DNA from: Pasteurella sp030783905
GTDB taxonomy: Bacteria; Pseudomonadota; Gammaproteobacteria; Enterobacterales; Pasteurellaceae
Direction of reading: 5' to 3'
Assembly (NCBI GenBank): GCA_051122655.1
Contig: CP182107.1
Span: 992,001-1,056,000 of the forward strand
DNA: 64,000 bases
Shown here: piece after piece, positions 47,110 through 56,161 of the stretch
Position numbering within the stretch: position 1 is the stretch's first letter
Layout: each line of letters begins with the position of its first letter
Position numbers and translations under genes: made by a program
Notes under the pieces: model-generated
What the model was told of the DNA's origin: nothing
Database searches by the model: none
What the model saw: only the letters and a program-made list of their open reading frames with translations

Positions 47110-48276
47110 TTATTTTCCCTCCGCTGCATTTACTGCTTGAATCGCCGCATCTGTTAAGGTACTCGCAGCAATAATATTCACCCCACTGTTGGCTAAAATT
47201 TCACGACCTAATGGTGCATTATTCCCTTCTAGACGCACTACAACGGGGACATGTACCCCAACTTCATTAACCGCAGCAATAATCCCTTCTGCAATTAAAT
47301 CGCAACGTACAATTCCCCCAAAGATATTGACTAACACAGCTTTTACTGCGCGATCAGATAAAATAATTTTGAAGGCTTCAGCAACACGCTCTTTGGTTGC
47401 CCCACCTCCCACATCGAGGAAGTTTGCCGGTTGACCACCGTGTAATTTAATAATATCCATCGTTCCCATGGCTAAACCGGCACCATTCACCATACAGCCG
47501 ATGTTACCTTCAAGCGCCACATAATTTAATTGATGAGATTCCGCTAATGCCTCGCGCGGATCTTCTTGGCTTGGATCTTGCATCGCTTTTAAGGCTGGTT
47601 GACGATATAACGCATTGCTATCGACTACAATTTTGGCATCTAGACACAATAAATGGCCTTCCTTAGTCACCACTAATGGGTTAACTTCTAATAGTACCAA
47701 ATCTTTTTCCACAAACATTTTTGCCATTTGCACAAAAATATGGGCAAATTGTTTAACTTGATCGCCTTTTAAACCTAATTTAAAGGCAAGCTCACGCCCT
47801 TGATATGACATGCCGCCAGTTAAGGGATCAATTGCCATTTGGTGTAATAAATGCGGTGTCTCTTCTGCGACATCTTCGATATTCACGCCACCTTCCGTAG
47901 ACACCATAAACACAATACGCTGTGAAGCCCGATCAAGCGCCGCACCTAAATACAATTCACGTTCAATGCTCGCCCCTTCTTCCACATAAATTGTATTAAC
48001 CTGTTGCCCCTTGGCATCCGTTTGGAAGGTGACTAAACGTTGTCCTAGCCATTGATCAGCAAAAGCTCGCACTTCGGCTTCATTGCGGACTAATTTCACG
48101 CCCCCCGCTTTCCCCCGTCCACCCGCGTGGACTTGGCATTTTGCAACCCAAACATCACCATTGAGTTTTTTTATTGCTTCTGCAGCTTCATCTGCGTTTC
48201 TACAAGCATAACCTTTACCCACTGGCAATTGGTATTCTGTAAAAATGTGTTTCGCTTGATACTCATGTAGATTCAT
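47110..48276 (-). CDS. sucC: Succinyl-CoA synthetase subunit beta
   Basis: Beta subunit with the ATP-grasp nucleotide site and succinate specificity. 388 residues, the E. coli length. MNLHEYQAKHIF at the N-terminus, VHAGGRGKAGGVKLV in the ATP-grasp domain, and LVNIFGGIVRCDLIAEGII near the C-terminus identify it. Coupled to sucD. It is separated from sucB by a glyoxalase-fold gene and a terminator, unlike the contiguous E. coli sucABCD. Confidence 0.97.
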   Translation of the reverse strand: MNLHEYQAKHIFTEYQLPVGKGYACRNADEAAEAIKKLNGDVWVAKCQVHAGGRGKAGGVKLVRNEAEVRAFADQWLGQRLVTFQTDAKGQQVNTIYVEEGASIERELYLGAALDRASQRIVFMVSTEGGVNIEDVAEETPHLLHQMAIDPLTGGMSYQGRELAFKLGLKGDQVKQFAHIFVQMAKMFVEKDLVLLEVNPLVVTKEGHLLCLDAKIVVDSNALYRQPALKAMQDPSQEDPREALAESHQLNYVALEGNIGCMVNGAGLAMGTMDIIKLHGGQPANFLDVGGGATKERVAEAFKIILSDRAVKAVLVNIFGGIVRCDLIAEGIIAAVNEVGVHVPVVVRLEGNNAPLGREILANSGVNIIAASTLTDAAIQAVNAAEGK

Positions 48277-48380
48277 AGCATCGTCTTCCTTATTTTTATA
48301 TTCTCATCTCATATTCAAAGCGAGTTCGTTTATCGTAAGAAATGGCAGAAACCTTTATTCAACGCGCCAAATGCCTTGAA

Positions 48381-48761
48381 TCACTGCATTGAATGTAATC
48401 CAATTCGATTACCTTCAGAGTCTTCAATAACCGCATAAAAGCCTTCATCGCCAATACTTGTTTTTTCTTGTAATAACTTACCGCCAAATTTCACGGCACG
48501 TTCTGCTTCGATAGTACAGTTTTCACAAGAAAAGAAAAGGGTAAAATTATTTCCTCTGACAACAGGAAAGTGTTTATCTTCGTATAACATGCCACCAATG
48601 CCATATTGCGCATAATCTGTTGAAAAAAAGCAAACCGATATATTCTCTCCCGAAGGACAATCACCATCTATTAAGGGGAACTGAAACACGGCTTGATAAA
48701 ATTGTTTTGCACGTTGTAGATTTTCTACATGGATTTCAAACCAAGAAACAGGATTTTTCAT
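48381..48761 (-). CDS. VOC (glyoxalase/bleomycin-resistance fold) family protein
   Basis: 126 residues with the paired beta-alpha-beta-beta-beta modules of the VOC superfamily: PVSWFEIHVENLQRAKQFY at the start, and YAVIEDSEGNRIGLHSMQ carrying the C-terminal metal-ligand-like Glu/His positions. The substrate is unknown. I start at ATG 48761 since AAAGGT is about 5 nt upstream; an ATG 27 bp further upstream has no ribosome binding site. It lies between sucB and sucC in the same direction. The gap from its stop to sucC (48277-48380) has no clear terminator. Confidence 0.85.
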   Translation of the reverse strand: MKNPVSWFEIHVENLQRAKQFYQAVFQFPLIDGDCPSGENISVCFFSTDYAQYGIGGMLYEDKHFPVVRGNNFTLFFSCENCTIEAERAVKFGGKLLQEKTSIGDEGFYAVIEDSEGNRIGLHSMQ

Positions 48762-48793
48762 CTTTACCTTTAAGCTGATCTTACTCATGGGGA

Positions 48794-48839
48794 TAAAAAG
48801 TGCGGTCTGGTTTTACTTTTTTGTAAATTGACCGCACTT
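48794..48839 (-). terminator. Paired uptake-signal terminator after sucB
   Basis: AAGTGCGGT (48798-48806) and ACCGCACTT (48831-48839) form a 9-bp stem with a 24-nt loop; on minus it ends in TTTTT, 14 bp after the sucB stop. Confidence 0.85.
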
Positions 48840-48852
48840 GCTTAGCAACGAT

Positions 48853-50067
48853 TTAGATTTCTAACAATAAACGGGTTGGATCTTCCAACAAGTCTTTAAT
48901 TGTGACTAAGAAACCGACCGATTCACGACCATCGATTAAACGGTGATCATAGGATAATGCGAGATACATCATCGGACGAATCACCACTTCCCCATTCACT
49001 GCCACAGGACGATCTTTAATCGCATGCATGCCTAAAATGGCACTTTGTGGTGGGTTAATAATTGGTGTAGACATCAGTGAACCAAACACTCCACCGTTAG
49101 TAATCGTGAAGTTACCACCCGTTAAATCTTCCACCGTTAATTTGCCGTCACGACCTTTGTCAACAAGCGCTTTAATTTCTTTTTCAATCTCTGCCATACT
49201 TAATTTATCGCAATTGCGCAATACTGGTGTCACCAAACCACGTGGTGTCGATACCGCGATGCTGATATCAAAATAGTTGTGATAAATGATATCATCACCG
49301 TCAATGGAGGCATTGACTTCAGGATAGCGTTTTAGCGCTTCCACTACTGCTTTAATGTAGAACGACATAAAACCGAGACGGGTGCCATGTTGTTTTTCAA
49401 ACTTCTCACCATAGGTTTTACGCAAGGTCATAATCGGGGCCATGTCCACTTCATTAAATGTGGTTAACATTGCAGTATTGTTTTTTGCTTCTAATAAACG
49501 CTCTGCAATACGTTTACGCAGACGTGTCATTGGCACACGTTTCTCTTCACGGTGCCCCACGATAAAAGTAGGCTCTGTCTCTTTATTTGATTCGTTATGC
49601 ACTTGCTGGGCAATCACTTTCTCGACATCTTCACGTGTAATACGTCCGCCCACACCGCTCCCCTTAATCGCTTCTGCGCTTAACTCATGTTCCGCCAATA
49701 AACGACGCACCCCTGGACTCACTGAATCTGCACCAACGGGTTCTGAGGTTAAATTCGCATTATAGCGATCTGCTGGCGTAGGCTCTTGCGTCGCAACCGT
49801 TTCTTTGGTGACACCACCCGCGACAGCGAGCGCTGATAGTTTACCTAATAACTGTTTACTGACAACCGTCGCGCCTTCTGCTTCAATGATCGTTTCAAGT
49901 ACACCGTCCGATTGTGCAGGGACTTCAAGTACCACTTTATCTGTTTCAATTTCAACTAAAATCTCATCACGTTTTACCATATCCCCTACTTTCTTGTGCC
50001 AAGTAACGACTGTTGCATCCGCGACAGATTCTGGTAAGTCGGGCGTGATAATCTCAAAATTACTCAT
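48853..50067 (-). CDS. sucB: 2-oxoglutarate dehydrogenase E2 (dihydrolipoyl succinyltransferase)
   Basis: Core of the 2-oxoglutarate dehydrogenase complex, transferring succinyl groups to CoA. One lipoyl domain with modified K44 (IETDKVVLEVP), a linker, an E1/E3-binding domain near SPGVRRLLAEHELSAEAIKGSGVGGRI (split by position, residues 119-145), and the catalytic domain ending with YDHRLIDGRESVGFL. 404 residues (E. coli 405). 75 bp downstream of sucA. Confidence 0.97.
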   Translation of the reverse strand: MSNFEIITPDLPESVADATVVTWHKKVGDMVKRDEILVEIETDKVVLEVPAQSDGVLETIIEAEGATVVSKQLLGKLSALAVAGGVTKETVATQEPTPADRYNANLTSEPVGADSVSPGVRRLLAEHELSAEAIKGSGVGGRITREDVEKVIAQQVHNESNKETEPTFIVGHREEKRVPMTRLRKRIAERLLEAKNNTAMLTTFNEVDMAPIMTLRKTYGEKFEKQHGTRLGFMSFYIKAVVEALKRYPEVNASIDGDDIIYHNYFDISIAVSTPRGLVTPVLRNCDKLSMAEIEKEIKALVDKGRDGKLTVEDLTGGNFTITNGGVFGSLMSTPIINPPQSAILGMHAIKDRPVAVNGEVVIRPMMYLALSYDHRLIDGRESVGFLVTIKDLLEDPTRLLLEI

Positions 50068-50142
50068 TTTTCTTTCCTTTTTATCCGTTTTATTTTTGCG
50101 AAAAGTGCGCTTTATTTTAAAAAAATATTACCATACTTTTCA

Positions 50143-52935
50143 TTAAGCTAATGCTTCATTTACTAATGCGGTTTGTTGCTCATTATGTAACGACATATAG
50201 CCTACTGCAGGCGATGCAGAAGCAGGGCGTCCGACATAACGCAACTTACCATGTTCAGGAATAGATGACACAAAATTATGTTGGCTACAATACCATGCCC
50301 CTTGGTTCAATGGTTCCTCTTGGCACCAAACATAATCGCTAACATGACCATAATCCGCTAAAACTTGTTGCATTTCCTCATGTGGATAAGGATAAAGCTG
50401 CTCAATACGAATAATTGCCACATCCGTTTGCTTATTTTTACGACGTTGCTCTAATAAATCGTAATACACTTTGCCCGAACACATCACCACCCGTCTGACT
50501 TGTTTTGGATCGAGTGCATCTACTTCAGGAATGACATTTTGGAATTTACCATCAATTAATTCCTCCATCGTTGATACCGCTAATGGATGACGCAATAAGG
50601 ATTTTGGTGAAATTACCACCAACGGACGACGTACTTTACGCACCATTTGACGGCGCAATAAGTGATAAATTTGTGCTGGCGTTGAAGGCACGCAAACTTG
50701 CATATTTTGCTGTGCACAAAGTTGTAAATAACGTTCTAAACGGGCGGATGAATGCTCTGGGCCTTGTCCTTCATAGCCATGTGGTAACAACATCACTAAG
50801 CCACACATTCTGCCCCATTTCTGTTCACCGGAACTAATAAACTGATCGATCACCACTTGCGCACAGTTCGCGAAGTCACCAAATTGTGCTTCCCAAATGG
50901 TTAAGGTTTTTGGATCAGTCGTCGCGTAACCATATTCAAAGGCTAACACGGCATTTTCTGTTAAGACCGAATCCCACACCTCAAAACGGCCTTGAGAAGC
51001 ATGTAAATTGGCAAGTGGAATATACAAGGTAGCATCTTTTTGATTGTGTAAAACGGAATGACGATGGAAGAAGGTGCCTCGTCCCGCATCTTCACCCGAT
51101 AAGCGCACATGATAACCTTCATCTAACAAGGTGGCATACGCCATAATTTCTGCCATCCCCCAGTCAAACAGTTTTTCACCGTTTGCCATTAATGTGCGGT
51201 CAGCGTAAATTTTATTGACGCGTGAATGTAATTCATGTTGTGCAGGATATTCACATACTTTGTGTGCAAGTGCTTTGAAACGTGTTGGGTCAAATTTACT
51301 GTCGTAATCAGCCCATTCGCGGCTTAAGTATTTCGTCCAATCTTTGGTGGTTAAATCCATCTCACGCCATTCCGTGACGACACAATCACCACGATCGAGT
51401 GCATCACGATAATGATTGACAAGCTCTGTTGCCGCTTCTTCATTAATCACACCTTGAGCGATTAACCGATCCGCATACACTTTACGTGGGGTTGGGTGTT
51501 TTTTAATGCGATCATACATTAATGGCTGAGTGGCGGAAGGTTCATCCGCTTCGTTATGTCCATGACGACGATAAGAAACTAAATCAATGAAAATATCACG
51601 TTTAAATAAAGTACGGTATTCCACCGCCATACGAGCTGCATAGGCTACCGCTTCAGGATCATCGCCATTAACATGGATCACTGGTGCTTCAATCATTTTG
51701 GCAATGTCAGTACAGTATTCGGTAGAACGGGTATCATGTGGATTTGAGGTGGTAAAGCCAATTTGATTATTGATCACAATACGGATTGTGCCACCAACGC
51801 TATAACCACGTGTAGCCGACATATTGAGCGTTTCTTGTACCACCCCTTGACCAATCACTGCTGAGTCACCGTGCACAGTGACAGGTAGCACTTTGGCTTT
51901 TTCATGATCGTTAATCCGTTTTTGTCTTGCACGGACCGAGCCAATCACGACAGGGCTAACAATTTCTAAATGTGAGGGGTTGAAGGCGAGAACTAAATGT
52001 ACAATTCCCTCATCGGTCATCAAATCAGAGGAGAATCCTTGGTGATATTTCACATCTCCCGTCCCATTACCATAGTGTTTACCCGCAAACTCATCAAACA
52101 ATTCCGATGGTCTTTTGCCGAGGACATTGACGAGTATATTCAAACGGCCACGGTGTGCCATGCCCATCGCAATTTCATCAATGCCATTGCGTTTACCATG
52201 ACGAACAATTTCTTTCATCAATAAAATAAACGAATCACTGCCTTCTAGCGAGAAACGTTTTGCGCCCGGAAATTTTGCCCCTAAATAACGCTCTAATCCG
52301 TCTGCTGCGGTTAATTCTTGTAAAAATTGCAGTTGTTCTTCTTGTTTAAAGGCTTGTGTTAAACGCGATTCAAGTTTATTTTGTAACCATGTTCTTGCTT
52401 CAACATCGTTAACATGCATAAACTCAAGACCAATGGTGCCACAGTAAGTTTGCTGTAGTAGTGTCTGTAAATCGCGTAAAGAAATTTTATCACGATGAGC
52501 AATTTCGCCTCCGACATCAAAGATTTCATCCAGATCGCTTTCTGTAAAGCCATGGTATTTATAATCTAATGTTGGCGCGTCCATACGTTGCCAAAGATTG
52601 AGTGGATCAAGATTCGCATGCAAATGACCACGATTACGGTGTGCATTCACAAATGCCAATAATTTAACTAGTCTTGCACTGACATTAGGATCAATAACAC
52701 TCACACCATTTGGAGAATTATCGCGGGCTAAACGTTTGAAATAATCACGGACTTTGGAATGGGCTTGCTCAGTAGTATGCGATTTCGGAAGGGAGTTAAA
52801 AATAGTTTGCCAACTGGCATCGACGGAGTCGGGATCACGAAGATAGTCTTCATAAAGCTCTTCGATATAAGACTGATTGATACCACCGAGAGCACTTGAA
52901 GTTAACCACTCGCTGATAGGGGTATTTTTTTGCAT
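50143..52935 (-). CDS. sucA: 2-oxoglutarate dehydrogenase E1
   Basis: Thiamine-diphosphate enzyme decarboxylating 2-oxoglutarate and succinylating the E2 lipoyl group. With ATG 52935 (MQKNTPISEWLTSS; AGGTGG upstream) it has 930 residues, close to E. coli 933; the frame runs 78 bp further upstream over the promoter and is rejected. Recognisable parts: GMAHRGRLNILVNVLGK, the ThDP motif GDDPEAVAYA ... YRRHGHNEADEP, and FEYGYATTDP in the transketolase-like domain. First gene of sucAB. Confidence 0.97.
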   Translation of the reverse strand: MQKNTPISEWLTSSALGGINQSYIEELYEDYLRDPDSVDASWQTIFNSLPKSHTTEQAHSKVRDYFKRLARDNSPNGVSVIDPNVSARLVKLLAFVNAHRNRGHLHANLDPLNLWQRMDAPTLDYKYHGFTESDLDEIFDVGGEIAHRDKISLRDLQTLLQQTYCGTIGLEFMHVNDVEARTWLQNKLESRLTQAFKQEEQLQFLQELTAADGLERYLGAKFPGAKRFSLEGSDSFILLMKEIVRHGKRNGIDEIAMGMAHRGRLNILVNVLGKRPSELFDEFAGKHYGNGTGDVKYHQGFSSDLMTDEGIVHLVLAFNPSHLEIVSPVVIGSVRARQKRINDHEKAKVLPVTVHGDSAVIGQGVVQETLNMSATRGYSVGGTIRIVINNQIGFTTSNPHDTRSTEYCTDIAKMIEAPVIHVNGDDPEAVAYAARMAVEYRTLFKRDIFIDLVSYRRHGHNEADEPSATQPLMYDRIKKHPTPRKVYADRLIAQGVINEEAATELVNHYRDALDRGDCVVTEWREMDLTTKDWTKYLSREWADYDSKFDPTRFKALAHKVCEYPAQHELHSRVNKIYADRTLMANGEKLFDWGMAEIMAYATLLDEGYHVRLSGEDAGRGTFFHRHSVLHNQKDATLYIPLANLHASQGRFEVWDSVLTENAVLAFEYGYATTDPKTLTIWEAQFGDFANCAQVVIDQFISSGEQKWGRMCGLVMLLPHGYEGQGPEHSSARLERYLQLCAQQNMQVCVPSTPAQIYHLLRRQMVRKVRRPLVVISPKSLLRHPLAVSTMEELIDGKFQNVIPEVDALDPKQVRRVVMCSGKVYYDLLEQRRKNKQTDVAIIRIEQLYPYPHEEMQQVLADYGHVSDYVWCQEEPLNQGAWYCSQHNFVSSIPEHGKLRYVGRPASASPAVGYMSLHNEQQTALVNEALA

Positions 52936-52980
52936 TAGGACCACCTGACACAATGATTTAGTAATAATAAGGAGTGAGAA

Positions 52981-53016
52981 TAATTGGACTATTATAACGC
53001 AAACTCCGTCCAATTA
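52981..53016 (-). promoter_or_regulatory. sucA promoter with flanking 9-10 bp palindrome
   Basis: A perfect TATAAT on minus (52996-52991) lies inside a perfect inverted repeat TAATTGGAC (52981-52989) and GTCCAATTA (53008-53016). The -35 is poor (GGATAA at 17 bp), typical of a regulated promoter. The arms would cover the start site and the -35 region. Confidence 0.6.
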
Positions 53017-53252
53017 TCCTTTCTTTATGTAAGCTATTTACGACGATTAAAAAGCAAAATGCGTTAATAAGCAACACAATTATGTAACAAGATATTAACA
53101 TTTTTACGGTTTTTTGATCTTTGTCTCACTTTTAGAAAATAACATTTTATTTACAATTTTTTTTTCACAATAATGAAGACACTGACGGTTTTAAGCTTTA
53201 TAGTTAATCAAAATGCAATAAAACACAACTCAATAAAAAGGAAGGATGACTT
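53017..53252. other. Divergent sucA-gltA regulatory region
   Basis: Very AT-rich non-coding DNA. It contains GTTAATAAGCA (53063-53073) and TATTAACAT near 53093-53101, which resemble ArcA half-sites, and a candidate gltA promoter AAGACA (53176-53181) with TATAGT (53199-53204), 17 bp apart. All assignments are weak. Confidence 0.4.
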
Positions 53253-54539
53253 ATGTCTGAATTAACTGCAAAACTGACCCTTAGCGATGGACGTGAATAT
53301 GACCTACCTGTACACAAAGGCTCTCTTGGTTATGATGCAATAGATGTGCAATCTTTGGTTAAAAATAAACTGTTTACCTTCGATCCTGGTTTTATGTCAA
53401 CGGCATGCTGTCGCTCTGAAATTACCTACATTGATGGTGATAATGGCGTTTTATTACATCGTGGCTATCCTATTGCTGAACTGGCAAAAAATGCAGATTA
53501 CCTTGAAGTGGCACATTTATTACTGTTTGGTGAAAGACCCACAGCAGAAGAATACAAAAACTTTATTCAATTAGTCCGTCGTCATACCCTCGTTCACGAA
53601 CAAATTTCTCGTTTCTTCCATGGCTTCCGTCGCGACTCACATCCCATGGCAATCATGTGTGGGGTAAGTGGTGCACTAGCCGCCTTCTACCATGACTCCT
53701 TAGATATAAACGATATTGCGCACCGTGAAATCACCGCCATTCGCTTACTCGCCAAAATGCCGACTTTAGCAGCGATGTGTTATAAATACTCAATTGGTCA
53801 GCCATTCATGTTCCCACAAAATCATCTCTCTTATTCGGGTAATTTCCTGTATATGATGTTCGCGACCCCTTGCGAACCATACATTGTTAACCCTGTGTTA
53901 GAGCGTGCCATGGATCGTATTTTCATTTTGCATGCAGATCATGAACAAAATGCCTCTACCTCAACCGTGCGTACCGCAGCCTCTTCTGGCGCGAACCCAT
54001 TTGCCTGTATCGCGGCAGGCATTGCCTCACTTTGGGGGCCTGCTCATGGTGGCGCCAATGAAGCTTGTATTAATATGTTAGAAGAAATTGGTACAGTCGA
54101 TCGTATTCCTGAATTTATTGCGCGTGCAAAAGACAAAAATGATCCCTTCAGATTAATGGGTTTTGGTCACCGCGTATATAAAAACTATGACCCACGCGCC
54201 AAAGTCATGCGTCAAACTTGTCATGAAGTATTACAAGAACTCAATATTCAAAACCCACTATTTGATGTTGCCATGGAATTAGAACGTATCGCATTAAATG
54301 ATCCTTATTTTATTGATCATAAGTTGTATCCGAACGTCGATTTCTATTCAGGTATCATCCTGAAAGCTATCGGTATCCCAACCTCGATGTTTACCGTGAT
54401 GTTCGCATTAGCAAGAACGGTAGGTTGGATTGCGCATTGGAAAGAAATGTTTAAACCAGGCAATATGAAAATTGTCCGTCCCCGCCAGCTTTACGTGGGG
54501 GAAAAAGAACGTCTGTTTGAGGCTATGGATAAAAGCTAA
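53253..54539 (+). CDS. gltA: Citrate synthase (type II)
   Basis: Condenses oxaloacetate and acetyl-CoA. 428 residues, very close to E. coli GltA (427), including the N-terminal domain linked to NADH allostery. Active-site stretches HADHEQNASTSTVR, WGPAHGGANEA and FGHRVYKNYDPRAK carry the catalytic His and Arg residues. A strong AAGGAAGG ribosome binding site. Divergent from sucA; the sdhCDAB genes that lie between gltA and sucA in E. coli are absent here. Confidence 0.98.
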   Translation: MSELTAKLTLSDGREYDLPVHKGSLGYDAIDVQSLVKNKLFTFDPGFMSTACCRSEITYIDGDNGVLLHRGYPIAELAKNADYLEVAHLLLFGERPTAEEYKNFIQLVRRHTLVHEQISRFFHGFRRDSHPMAIMCGVSGALAAFYHDSLDINDIAHREITAIRLLAKMPTLAAMCYKYSIGQPFMFPQNHLSYSGNFLYMMFATPCEPYIVNPVLERAMDRIFILHADHEQNASTSTVRTAASSGANPFACIAAGIASLWGPAHGGANEACINMLEEIGTVDRIPEFIARAKDKNDPFRLMGFGHRVYKNYDPRAKVMRQTCHEVLQELNIQNPLFDVAMELERIALNDPYFIDHKLYPNVDFYSGIILKAIGIPTSMFTVMFALARTVGWIAHWKEMFKPGNMKIVRPRQLYVGEKERLFEAMDKS

Positions 54540-54568
54540 AAATACACGACAAAACCACCGCACTTTAT

Positions 54569-54604
54569 TGCATCTGCCACACATCACTTTGCTGGCAGGT
54601 GCAT
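54569..54604 (+). terminator. Possible gltA terminator hairpin
   Basis: GCATCTGCCA / TGGCAGGTGC pairs over 10 bp with one G-T, loop 13-14 nt, 30 bp after gltA, followed by ATTCTTT. A reverse uptake signal precedes it at 54557-54565. Confidence 0.5.
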
Positions 54605-54657
54605 TCTTTACAACCCCTTTCATAGCAAGCTAGGCTGATTATCAGAGGGGAAACTTA

Positions 54658-54717
54658 ATGGTGGTGATCTATATTGTTGTAGTAGGCATTAACATCTTGC
54701 CTCCTAGCCAAGCGTAA
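54658..54717 (+). CDS. Candidate 19-residue hydrophobic small protein
   Basis: ATG 54658 has GAGGGG with 7-nt spacing, an unusually good ribosome binding site, and encodes MVVIYIVVVGINILPPSQA, which is hydrophobic enough for one short membrane segment. It ends just before the terminator hairpin at 54717. No homologue is known to me, and so short a frame can arise by chance. Confidence 0.25.
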   Translation: MVVIYIVVVGINILPPSQA

Positions 54718-54746
54718 AAAGCCCCTTAATCATAAGGGGTTTTGTG
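54715..54746. terminator. Bidirectional terminator downstream of gloC
   Basis: AAGCCCCTTA / TAAGGGGTTTT, about 9 bp with a 4-nt loop; A5 before and T4 after give a usable tail on both strands. Confidence 0.85.
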
Positions 54747-54757
54747 TTGAGTAATCT

Positions 54758-55387
54758 TTAACGAACAAAAGGATTATGCTGTTTTTCTTGACCTATTGTG
54801 GTATAAGGCCCATGCCCTGCCACAATAATCATATCCTCCCCTAAAGGATATAATTTTTCTTTAATCACTTTCAGTAAGGTGGCATGATCACCGCCTTGAA
54901 AATCCGTCCGCCCAATACTTTGCTTAAATAACACATCACCGGTAAAAGCAATACGCTTGTTGTGTTCAATAAATCCAATATGCCCCGGCGTATGTCCTGG
55001 TAAATGCAGCACTTCAAATTGCATATCCCCAACGTTGATCATCTCCCCCTCATTATCTAACCAACGATCTGGCGTAAAAGCAGCAATTTCAAACAAGCCA
55101 AATTTTTGCGATTGTGCGGGTAATGACTTAAACCAGTAGTCATCCTGTGAATTCGGCCCGATGATGTCGACCTTAAAATGCGCTTTCAATTTAGGCGCCG
55201 CCCCCACATGATCAAGATGTCCATGTGTCAATAAAATAGCCTGTAAATTCAACTCAAGCTCTTCAATACGCTTAATCAGCTTTTCCGCTTCCCCACCAGG
55301 ATCAATTATGGCTGCATTACGCTGTTCGTCCCAAATTAAAGAACAATTCTGCTGAAACGCAGTGACTGGAATAATTTCAATATTCAT
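54758..55387 (-). CDS. gloC: Type II glyoxalase, metallo-beta-lactamase fold (YcbL/GloC)
   Basis: Hydrolyses S-lactoylglutathione-type thioesters; E. coli GloC (YcbL) is the nearest family I recognise. The binuclear metal site is visible as THGHLDH, then PGHTPGHIGF and a downstream GDVLF and GHGP. ATG 55387 (MNIEIIPVTAFQQNC, 209 residues) has GGAGAG just upstream; the frame extends 39 bp further with no family support. It is the last of ldtD-mepK-gloC, the same order as E. coli ycbB-ycbK-ycbL. Confidence 0.9.
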   Translation of the reverse strand: MNIEIIPVTAFQQNCSLIWDEQRNAAIIDPGGEAEKLIKRIEELELNLQAILLTHGHLDHVGAAPKLKAHFKVDIIGPNSQDDYWFKSLPAQSQKFGLFEIAAFTPDRWLDNEGEMINVGDMQFEVLHLPGHTPGHIGFIEHNKRIAFTGDVLFKQSIGRTDFQGGDHATLLKVIKEKLYPLGEDMIIVAGHGPYTTIGQEKQHNPFVR

Positions 55388-55416
55388 GCTCTCTCTCCAT
55401 GATGGAATAATAAGAA

Positions 55417-55436
55417 AACCGCACAAAAGTGCGGTT
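55417..55436 (-). terminator. Compact uptake-signal hairpin between mepK and gloC
   Basis: AACCGCAC-AAAA-GTGCGGTT, a perfect 8-bp stem with a tetraloop and TTTTC after it on the minus strand. It lies in the 68-bp gap, so it may attenuate transcription into gloC. Confidence 0.7.
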
Positions 55437-55455
55437 CAATATGGCTTTTATGTTA

Positions 55456-56016
55456 TCAACTTCCACGCCACGTACGAACAGGCCCTGTATCGACGTGAAT
55501 AAAATTACTGCGTGGATAATAGCCAACGCCACCATTATTCAGTTTTTCGGCTGCGTGACGAAGTTTGGCTAAAGGTACACCATCAATACGAAAATCAATG
55601 GCTTGCCCACGTGTGTGGTAACTATTACTTGCAACGCCACGACTTCTACGATGCATCGCAGCGTTACTCACGGGAGAACGATAACCACAAATCACTTGAA
55701 TTTCAGTATTACGCAAACCTAAGTTCGCTTGTAAGCGATAAAATTTTAAAAACAGTTTTGGATCCATTCTATGCATATGATTATTACGTTTATCACGCAT
55801 TAAATAATCCAACTTCTTTAGTGCAACAGGTGAAAATCCCTTCGTTGGTAAAAATTCCGCGCCAAATTTCTCCCCTGTATTAATATTTCTAAAACGTAAA
55901 ATACGCGGCTTGGGGGTTGAAACAGCAGCTAACAAACTATTAGGGAGTAAAGATGCCCCTAATACAATTCCACCTAAAGATAACCATTTACGGCGAGTAT
56001 GGTTAATACTATTCAT
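55456..56016 (-). CDS. mepK: Murein DD-endopeptidase MepK (DUF882), Tat-exported
   Basis: Peptidoglycan hydrolase family that in E. coli cuts 3-3 and 4-3 crosslinks. The N-terminus has a twin-arginine signal (HTRRKWLSLGGIVLGASLL), so it should leave the cell folded. The M15-like zinc site shows in SRGVASNSYHTRGQAIDFRI and FIHVDTGPVRTW. 186 residues, close to E. coli YcbK (182). Its partner in crosslink biology, the LD-transpeptidase ldtD, is directly upstream. Confidence 0.92.
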   Translation of the reverse strand: MNSINHTRRKWLSLGGIVLGASLLPNSLLAAVSTPKPRILRFRNINTGEKFGAEFLPTKGFSPVALKKLDYLMRDKRNNHMHRMDPKLFLKFYRLQANLGLRNTEIQVICGYRSPVSNAAMHRRSRGVASNSYHTRGQAIDFRIDGVPLAKLRHAAEKLNNGGVGYYPRSNFIHVDTGPVRTWRGS

Positions 56017-56161
56017 TATGTCAATTTCTCTATCTTATTTCATGTTTAGTTTGACCAACGTAATTAACATTCGTTCTTACTCAAGAACAAAACGCATCTA
56101 TTTTACCTATTTTCCCCCAAAAAGAAAGGGGAAATGTGTTCAATTTGTGACAAGAATCTGA

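Noticed and set aside
52936..53013. 26-codon N-terminal extension of sucA
   Set aside because: It would run through the predicted promoter; ATG 52935 has a ribosome binding site and family-type start.
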